A stretch of DNA of 64,000 nucleotides from JACCXG01 sp963785755 (GTDB lineage: Bacteria > Acidobacteriota > Vicinamibacteria > Vicinamibacterales > 2-12-FULL-66-21), in NCBI GenBank assembly GCA_963785755.1, contig CAWAXG010000039.1, positions 310,001-374,000 of the forward strand, given 5' to 3'. Below the pieces are notes generated by a model that worked only from the letters and a program-made list of their open reading frames with translations, ran no database searches and was not told the origin of the DNA. Positions 57,160 through 64,000 of the stretch are shown here, in pieces; positions within the stretch are counted from its first letter, which is position 1, and each line of letters starts with the position of its first letter. The position numbers and the translations under genes are program-made.

Positions 57160-57264
57160 ATGAGCAATCAAGTTGACACGCCCTTTCCGCCAAGCGGGTC
57201 TCACTTTCTGCCCGGCACCACGTTCCGGGTGTACGCACAATCTGCAATCGTTCCCCGCAAGTGA
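57160..57264 (+). CDS. Possible 34-residue small protein upstream of leuC
   Basis: ATG at 57160 has GAGGAG 4 bases before it. The peptide begins M-S-N-Q-V-D-T-P-F-P-P and ends A-I-V-P-R-K; one leucine only, so it is not a leucine leader peptide. It is not recognised. It stands in the 323-base gap between divergent pcrA and leuC, which otherwise holds no gene I can name; no clear promoter or attenuator was found. Confidence 0.35.
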   Translation: MSNQVDTPFPPSGSHFLPGTTFRVYAQSAIVPRK

Positions 57265-57352
57265 ATGATCCGGTGGCGCGCTGAAACTCCGGGCAAATTT
57301 CCTTCCGCTGCGGCGAGACCGGACTGGCGATGGTCGTCAGTACCATCCCCTC

Positions 57353-58765
57353 ATGCCGGCGACGCTGTTTCAGAAGGTCTGGGATCTCCACACGGTCCGA
57401 ACGCTGCCGAACGGCCAGACGCAGCTCTTCATCGGCCTGCACCTGATTCACGAAGTGACCACGCCGCAGGCCTTCGACATGCTGCGCGCTCGCGGGCTGC
57501 AGGTGCGTTTTCCGGACCGCACGGTGGCGACGGTCGACCATATCGTCCCGACGCGCGACCAGCGCCGGCCATTCGGCGATCTGATGGCCGAAGACATGCT
57601 GTCCGCGCTCGAACGCAACGTCCGGGAGGCGAACATTCCGATGTTCGATCTCCACAGTGGCGCGCAGGGAATTGTGCACGTCATCGGACCCGAGCTCGGG
57701 CTCACGCAGCCGGGAATGACGATCGCCTGCGGCGACAGCCACACGTCGACGCACGGCGCGTTCGGCGCCGTGGCATTCGGCATCGGCACCTCACAGGTGC
57801 GCGATGTCCTGGCGTCTCAGTGCCTCGCGATGGATCGCCTGAAGGTGCGGCGAATCAGCGTGAATGGCCGGTTGTCTCCTGGCGTCTATGCCAAGGACGT
57901 CATCCTCGAGATCATCAGGCGCCTGGGCGTCAACGGCGGCGTGGGCTACGCCTACGAGTACGGCGGCGACGCCATCGCTCACATGACGATGGACGAGCGC
58001 ATGACGATCTGCAACATGTCCATCGAGGGAGGGGCGCGCGTCGGATACGTCAATCCCGACCCGGTCACCGTCGAGTATCTGCGCGGACGCCGCTTCGCGC
58101 CGGAAGGCAAGGCCTTCGATCAGGCGGCCTCGTGGTGGAGGAGCATCGCATCTGACCCGGGCGCGAGCTACGACGACGTCGTGGAGCTGAACGCCGCGGA
58201 GATCCGGCCGCGCGTGACCTGGGGAATCAATCCCGGGCAGTCGGTCTTCGTCGATGAGCGGCTGCCGAAACCCGCCGACGTGGCCTCCGAGGAGCGCGCC
58301 GCCATCACCGAAGCGCTCGACTTCATGGGCCTTGGCGCCGGCGAGCCGATCAAAGGCACGCGCATCGATGTGGCGTTTGTCGGCTCCTGTACGAATTCGC
58401 GCCTGTCCGATCTTCGTGAAGCCGCACGCGTCGTCCGCGGCCATCACGTGGCGCCGCACGTTCAGGCCCTGGTCGTGCCCGGTTCGCAGGCCGTGCGTGC
58501 GGCTGCCGAACGCGAGGGGCTCGATCGTGTCTTCACGGACGCCGGCTTCGAATGGCGAGGCGCTGGCTGCTCGATGTGCCTGGCGATGAATCAGGATCGG
58601 CTCGAAGGCCGCCAGATCTGCGCGTCTTCTTCCAACCGGAACTTCAAGGGCCGGCAGGGCAGCCCGACCGGGCGCACACTGTTGATGAGTCCGGCGATGG
58701 TCGCCGCCGCGGCCGTGGCGGGAGAGGTCGTCGACGTAAGGGATTTCGCACGCTATGGCGATTGA
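57353..58765 (+). CDS. leuC: 3-isopropylmalate dehydratase large subunit
   Basis: 470 residues. [4Fe-4S] cysteines: V-G-S-C-T-N-S-R near 345 and G-C-S-M-C-L near 405, and the early A-C-G-D-S-H-T-S-T-H. Length and motif spacing are those of LeuC rather than aconitase. Reaction: isomerisation of 2-isopropylmalate to 3-isopropylmalate with LeuD. Overlaps leuD by 11 bases; leuA and leuB lie downstream past a LysR gene. Confidence 0.95.
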   Translation: MPATLFQKVWDLHTVRTLPNGQTQLFIGLHLIHEVTTPQAFDMLRARGLQVRFPDRTVATVDHIVPTRDQRRPFGDLMAEDMLSALERNVREANIPMFDLHSGAQGIVHVIGPELGLTQPGMTIACGDSHTSTHGAFGAVAFGIGTSQVRDVLASQCLAMDRLKVRRISVNGRLSPGVYAKDVILEIIRRLGVNGGVGYAYEYGGDAIAHMTMDERMTICNMSIEGGARVGYVNPDPVTVEYLRGRRFAPEGKAFDQAASWWRSIASDPGASYDDVVELNAAEIRPRVTWGINPGQSVFVDERLPKPADVASEERAAITEALDFMGLGAGEPIKGTRIDVAFVGSCTNSRLSDLREAARVVRGHHVAPHVQALVVPGSQAVRAAAEREGLDRVFTDAGFEWRGAGCSMCLAMNQDRLEGRQICASSSNRNFKGRQGSPTGRTLLMSPAMVAAAAVAGEVVDVRDFARYGD

Positions 58766-59366
58766 GAAGATTGTCCGGGTCGCAGGCCCGGGGCTGCCGC
58801 TGCGCGGCAATGACATCGATACCGACCGCATCATCCCGGCGCGGTTCCTGCGGTCCGTGTCGTTCGAGGGACTCGAGCGGCATCTTTTCGAAGACGATAT
58901 CGCTCAGACACGGTCGCAGGGTGTGACGCATCCGCTGACCGACGCGAGGTTCGAGAACGCCTCGATCCTCGTGGTCAAGCGCAACTTCGGGTGCGGGTCT
59001 TCGAGGGAACACGCGCCGCAGGCGATCCGCCGCAAAGGGTTCAGCGCCGTGGTCGGCGAATCGTTTTCGGAAATCTTCTTCGGCAACTCGGTGGCGCTCG
59101 GGATGCCGTGCGTGACGGCGAGTCAGCCGGACGTGGATCGGCTGCAGCGCATCATCGAAGAGCATCCTTCGACCGACATCACCATCGACCTCGAGGCACT
59201 GCAGCTTCGTTGTGGCGCGGTGCAGATCGGCATTGCCCTGCCCTCGGCCGCGCGCGAGTCGTTTCTCGACGGCAGCTGGGACGCGACGGGACTCCTGCTC
59301 GATCGTTTCGAACAGGTTGAGGCGACGATGCGTGAGATCCCCTACATTCGCGGCTGGAGCGGCTAG
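58755..59366 (+). CDS. leuD: 3-isopropylmalate dehydratase small subunit
   Basis: 203 residues. The swivel-domain signature G-N-D-I-D-T-D-R-I-I-P-A-R is near residue 18 and N-F-G-C-G-S-S-R-E-H-A-P near 77. Length is normal for LeuD of this type. Partner of LeuC; start overlaps leuC by 11 bases. Convergent with the LysR gene 9 bases away. Confidence 0.95.
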   Translation: MAIEKIVRVAGPGLPLRGNDIDTDRIIPARFLRSVSFEGLERHLFEDDIAQTRSQGVTHPLTDARFENASILVVKRNFGCGSSREHAPQAIRRKGFSAVVGESFSEIFFGNSVALGMPCVTASQPDVDRLQRIIEEHPSTDITIDLEALQLRCGAVQIGIALPSAARESFLDGSWDATGLLLDRFEQVEATMREIPYIRGWSG

Positions 59367-59375
59367 CGCGACCGA

Positions 59376-60263
59376 TCAGGCCGAGGGAGTCAGCTGCCGC
59401 GCGGTCTCGAGGAACGCCGCGGCCGCGTGCGACAGCTCCGCAGCCCGCCGGAAGACGAGCCTGACATGCCGCTGGGCGCTGAGTTCCGGCACCTTGACCG
59501 CGACCAGCCGTCCGGCCGCGAGTTCCGCCAGCGCCACCCGGCGAGGCAGGACGGCGACGCCCAGCCCCATTTCCACTGCCCGCTTGATCCCGTCGAGGCT
59601 CGGCAGCGCGACCCTGATGTTGATTGCCGCGTGCTTTCGCTCGTAGAGCCGCAGGACGCGATCGCGAGCCGGCGATGGATCGTTGTGTGCGATGACGGTT
59701 TCGGTTCCGACTTCCTGGATCGAGATGCGCTTTCTGGTCGCGAGCCGGTGCTCGGGATGCGTCAGCATGACGAGCTCGTCATGCCCCAGGGAAACGGCGT
59801 TCAATGCACGTTCGGCCGGCGAGAACGTCAGCACGCCGAAATCGATCGAGCGATCGAGGATGGCCGCGGGAATATGCCGCGACGCCATCCGCCGTACGTC
59901 GATCAGGACCTGCGGGTGAGCCGCGCCGAAGTTGGCGATGAGCGGCAGCAGGGAGTGGACCGCCGCCTCGTTCGCGCCGATGACGACGCGGCCTCGCCGG
60001 ACTTCCTGAAGCTCCCGCACCGCGAGCTCCGCGTCCGACGCGAGTGTGAGAAGGCGGCCGGCGAAATCCTGGAGCAGGCGGCCGGCTTCGGTCAGGGTGC
60101 CGTCGCGGGACGACCGGTCGAACAGCCGATCCCCAAGCTCTTCTTCCAGCCGCTTGATGGCCTGGCTGACCGCGGGCTGCGTCCGGTGGAGCTTCTTGGC
60201 CGCCTTCGAGAAACTTCGTTCCGCCGCCACCGTGGCAAAAACCGCCAGGTCCTGCAGCTGCAT
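59376..60263 (-). CDS. LysR-family transcriptional regulator, divergent from leuA
   Basis: 295 residues. N-terminal winged helix (L-A-V-F-A-T-V-A-A-E-R-S-F-S-K-A-A-K-K-L-H-R-T-Q-P-A-V-S) then the effector-binding domain (residues about 90-290). It sits between leuCD and leuAB, transcribed away from leuA, with a TTATAA-x11-TTATAA element between. That placement suggests it controls leuA (and perhaps leuCD), by inference. Confidence 0.9.
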   Translation of the reverse strand: MQLQDLAVFATVAAERSFSKAAKKLHRTQPAVSQAIKRLEEELGDRLFDRSSRDGTLTEAGRLLQDFAGRLLTLASDAELAVRELQEVRRGRVVIGANEAAVHSLLPLIANFGAAHPQVLIDVRRMASRHIPAAILDRSIDFGVLTFSPAERALNAVSLGHDELVMLTHPEHRLATRKRISIQEVGTETVIAHNDPSPARDRVLRLYERKHAAINIRVALPSLDGIKRAVEMGLGVAVLPRRVALAELAAGRLVAVKVPELSAQRHVRLVFRRAAELSHAAAAFLETARQLTPSA

Positions 60264-60283
60264 TTCTCGATCATAATCCGGCC

Positions 60284-60306
60284 TTATAAAAGCTCAAAAG
60301 TTATAA
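60284..60306. promoter_or_regulatory. Probable LysR-type operator: TTATAA-x11-TTATAA
   Basis: TTATAA at 60284-60289 and 60301-60306 lie 17 bases apart centre to centre in an AT-rich patch between divergent lysR (start 60263) and leuA (60359). This suits a LysR dimer site. Binding is inferred. Confidence 0.5.
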
Positions 60307-60358
60307 ATTGGACAGCTGGTCCGGATCGGGTTACAACTGGTATGTCCGTGGAGGACCC

Positions 60359-61603
<1,245 letters not shown>

Positions 61604-61681
61604 CACGCGCGACGTCTGGGCCTTGACTCGCGGCGCGCTCACGGTCCGGCCGCGACCCGCTGACTCGCGTTCGATCTCCGG

Positions 61682-62751
61682 ATGAAAGCCTCCATACTTC
61701 TGCTCCCTGGCGACGGCATCGGTCCGGAAGTCGTCGCCGCGGCGGAGCGTGTCCTGCGCGCGGTCGCGCAACGATTCGGTCATGAATTCGAGCTGTCGTC
61801 GGGCATCATCGGCGGCGCCGCGCTGAAGCGCGGGCTCCCGCCGTTGCCCGATGAAACGCTAGACGCGGCACGGCGGGCGAACGCGATTCTGCTCGGCGCC
61901 GTCGGCGATCCGGCCTACGACACGTCGCCTCCTTCCGAACGCCCCGAAGCCGCACTGTTGAAGATCCGCCGCGCGCTCGGGCTGTACGCAAACCTCCGGC
62001 CGGCGCGCGTCTGGCCGGGTCTCGAATCGGCGGGTCCACTCAAGCCCGAAGTCCTCGCCGGCACCGATCTGCTGATGTTCCGCGAATTGACCGGAGGCCT
62101 CTACTACGGAGAGCCGCGGGGCGTCTCCGGAGACGGGGAGAGCGCACACAACACGATGCGCTACTCGCGCGCCGAGGTCGCGCGGATCGCGCGGCGCGCG
62201 TTCGACGCCGCGCGTCTGCGGCGCCGGCGGGTGACGTCGGTGGACAAGGCGAACGTGCTCGAGACCTCACGACTCTGGCGTCAGGTCGTGACCGACGTCG
62301 CGAAGGAGTACCGGACGTCACACTCGAGCACATGCTCGTGGACACCTGCGCGATGAAGCTGACCTACGCGCCGTCGTCGTTCGATGTCATCGTTACCGAG
62401 AACATGTTTGGTGACATCCTGTCGGACGAAGCAGGAGCGGTCGTAGGGTCGCTTGGCCTGCTGCCGTCAGCCAGTCTGGGGGACGGCGCCGGTCTCTTCG
62501 AGCCAGTTCACGGGTCCGCCCCCGACATCGCGGGCAAGGACATCGCGAATCCGATCGGAACGATCGCGTCCGCGGCAATGCTGCTTCGATACGCGCTCGG
62601 TCTCGATACCGAAGCCGCGGCCGTGGAGCGGGCAATCGAGGAAGTGCTGCGGCGCGGGGTTCGCACTGCCGACCTTTCTGCCGGCGGCGCAGCGGTGGGC
62701 ACCAGGGAGATGACGACGCACGCCGTCGAAGCTCTCCAAGCGGCGCGTTGA
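61682..62751 (+). CDS. leuB: 3-isopropylmalate dehydrogenase, interrupted by a 1-base frameshift
   Basis: About 356 residues when one C is restored after the GAGTAC at 62306-62311. It begins I-L-L-L-P-G-D-G-I-G-P-E-V; later E-L-T-G-G-L-Y-Y-G, V-D-K-A-N-V-L (catalytic Lys), and after the repair Y-P-D-V-T-L-E-H-M-L-V-D-T and T-E-N-M-F-G-D-I-L-S-D-E. As sequenced the first frame ends at 62356 and the second begins at 62332. Reaction: NAD-dependent oxidative decarboxylation of 3-isopropylmalate. Follows leuA after 78 bases. Confidence 0.9.
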
Positions 62752-62868
62752 GGCCATCCCGGCTTACCGTTCGGGCCGGGCAAAAGCGGCGGGTGGGTCC
62801 CCGGCCGCCTTCCCTTGTATCTATTCGTCGTCGAACGCCTGGCGCGTCAGACCGGACCGCGGTCGCCG

Positions 62869-64000
62869 CTATTCCACCGTCACGCTCTTCGCCAGATTCC
62901 GCGGCTGATCCACGTCGCAGCCTCGACGGATGGCGATGTGGTACGACAGCAGCTGCAGCGGGACGACGGCGAGCACGGGCGTCAACAGCGGATGGGACTT
63001 CGGGATCGTGATCAGGAAGTCGTTCTTCGGATCCAGGAGGTCGTGAATCACGTGGTTGTCCTCGGTGGTCAGGGCGATCACCGATCCGCCGCGCGCCTTC
63101 GCCTCCTGCACGTTGCCCACCATCTTCTCGAAGACATGATCGTTCGGGGCGATCGTGACGACGGGCATCTGCTCGTCGATCAGGGCGATCGGCCCGTGCT
63201 TCATCTCTCCCGCCGGGTAGCCTTCGGCGTGGATGTATGAGATCTCCTTCAGCTTCAGGGCGCCCTCGAGCGCGATCGGATAGTTGATGCCGCGGCCGAG
63301 ATAGAGAAAGTCGCTGCGCTGATAGAAGCGCTTCGCGATCTCCTCGGTCAGCGGCTCGCACTTCAACGTCTGCTCTAGCAGCAGGGGCAGCTGCAACAGG
63401 CCTTCGAGGTGCGGCCGTGCATCCTCCGCCGAAAGCGTCCCGCGGATCTGGCCCAGGTAGACGGCGAGGAGATGAAGCGCGACGAGCTGAGAGGTGAAGG
63501 CCTTGGTCGACGCGACGCCAATCTCCGGTCCCGCGTGCGTGTAGACCGTGCCTTCCGTCTCTCGAGTGGCCATGCTGCCGACGACATTGCAGATCGCGAT
63601 GCTGCGGGCCCCCTTCTTCTTGGCCTCGCGCAGCGCCGCCAGCGTGTCGGCGGTCTCGCCGGACTGCGTGATCACGATGGTGAGCGTGTTGTTCGAGACG
63701 ATCGGGTCGCGGTAGCGGTACTCCGAGCCGTAATCGACGTCGACCGGCAGTCGCGCGAGGTTCTCGATCATGAACTTGCCGACCAGCCCGGCATGCCACG
63801 ACGTCCCGCACGCGAGGATCACGACCCGTTCGACCTGACTCAGGACCTCGTCCGGAATCTCGATCTCCTGAAGGAAGACCTTGCCGGTCTCGACAGAAGC
63901 CCGGCCGAGCACCGTCTCCTTGATTGCGAGCGGCTGCTCGAAGATCTCCTTCAGCATGAAGTGCTTGTATCCCGCCTTCTCCGCCATGACGGGATCCCAC
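62869..64000 (-). CDS. glmS: Glutamine-fructose-6-phosphate aminotransferase, C-terminal part (5' end beyond window)
   Basis: The visible 376 residues contain both SIS domains: V-I-L-A-C-G-T-S-W-H-A-G and T-Q-S-G-E-T-A-D-T in the first, and R-G-I-N-Y-P-I-A-L-E-G-A-L-K-L-K in the second, ending N-L-A-K-S-V-T-V-E, the family end. The frame runs off the window (W-D-P-V-M-A-E-K), so the N-terminal glutaminase domain is outside; the ATG at 63987 is internal. Reaction: fructose 6-phosphate to glucosamine 6-phosphate for cell-wall sugars. The 117-base gap before leuB's end has only a weak GC hairpin. Confidence 0.95.
   Translation of the reverse strand, partial: WDPVMAEKAGYKHFMLKEIFEQPLAIKETVLGRASVETGKVFLQEIEIPDEVLSQVERVVILACGTSWHAGLVGKFMIENLARLPVDVDYGSEYRYRDPIVSNNTLTIVITQSGETADTLAALREAKKKGARSIAICNVVGSMATRETEGTVYTHAGPEIGVASTKAFTSQLVALHLLAVYLGQIRGTLSAEDARPHLEGLLQLPLLLEQTLKCEPLTEEIAKRFYQRSDFLYLGRGINYPIALEGALKLKEISYIHAEGYPAGEMKHGPIALIDEQMPVVTIAPNDHVFEKMVGNVQEAKARGGSVIALTTEDNHVIHDLLDPKNDFLITIPKSHPLLTPVLAVVPLQLLSYHIAIRRGCDVDQPRNLAKSVTVE

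Overview
The window looks like the replication-origin region of a GC-rich bacterial chromosome. Gene content and protein style (SurA-like foldase, NtrC-type regulators, YaiO-type barrel, F1-only ATP synthase operon, leuCD beside leuAB) fit an Acidobacteriota genome, perhaps Vicinamibacteria. That placement is inference from protein resemblance only; no rRNA gene is present.

Layout. 1-9253: a cut-off M1 metallopeptidase, a small membrane protein, a lone nuoG, a lipid-kinase-like gene, a membrane GAF protein, a secreted double-PDZ protein and a TPR/outer-membrane barrel protein. 9635-20965: lipoprotein, GAF-GAF-SpoIIE phosphatase (frameshifted), fabZ, an Lrp/EamA pair, a dienoyl-CoA-reductase-like SDR, hybrid histidine kinase, FliA-type sigma factor, a two-gene micro-operon (HTH plus a lone HisKA-like helix), an NtrC-type activator, a disordered arginine-rich protein and a Dabb protein. 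21013-27235: dusB, surA-like foldase (frameshifted at its end), mfd and a DUF1059 protein. 27239-35725, all minus strand: rfaE2, Wzt/Wzm O-antigen-type ABC exporter, PP2C phosphatase and the F1 genes atpHAGDC, preceded by about four 51-bp tandem repeats. 36221-46132: selD-parB-parA, rsmG (carrying a parS site), mnmG, mnmE, khpB, yidC, yidD, rnpA and rpmH, all minus strand. 46133-54756: dnaA, dnaN, gyrB, gyrA on the plus strand, with DnaA boxes on both sides of dnaA. 54753-64000: pcrA/uvrD, leuC, leuD, a LysR regulator, leuA, leuB and the 3' part of glmS.

Transcription diverges from the dnaA region, as expected at oriC. The minus arm handles ribosome/RNase P production, membrane insertion, tRNA modification and chromosome partition; the plus arm encodes initiator, sliding clamp and gyrase. 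recF is not between dnaN and gyrB.

Two observations stand out. First, selD has an in-frame TGA exactly at the catalytic Cys17 position, followed by a SECIS-like hairpin, so it is very likely a selenoprotein; its start overlaps the parB stop. Second, four genes (phosphatase, surA, gyrB, leuB) each carry one apparent 1-base indel and in all four the indel lies within a few bases of a GTACC/GGTAC sequence. Because gyrB is essential, and the indels have mixed sign, sequencing error tied to that motif is the likeliest explanation.
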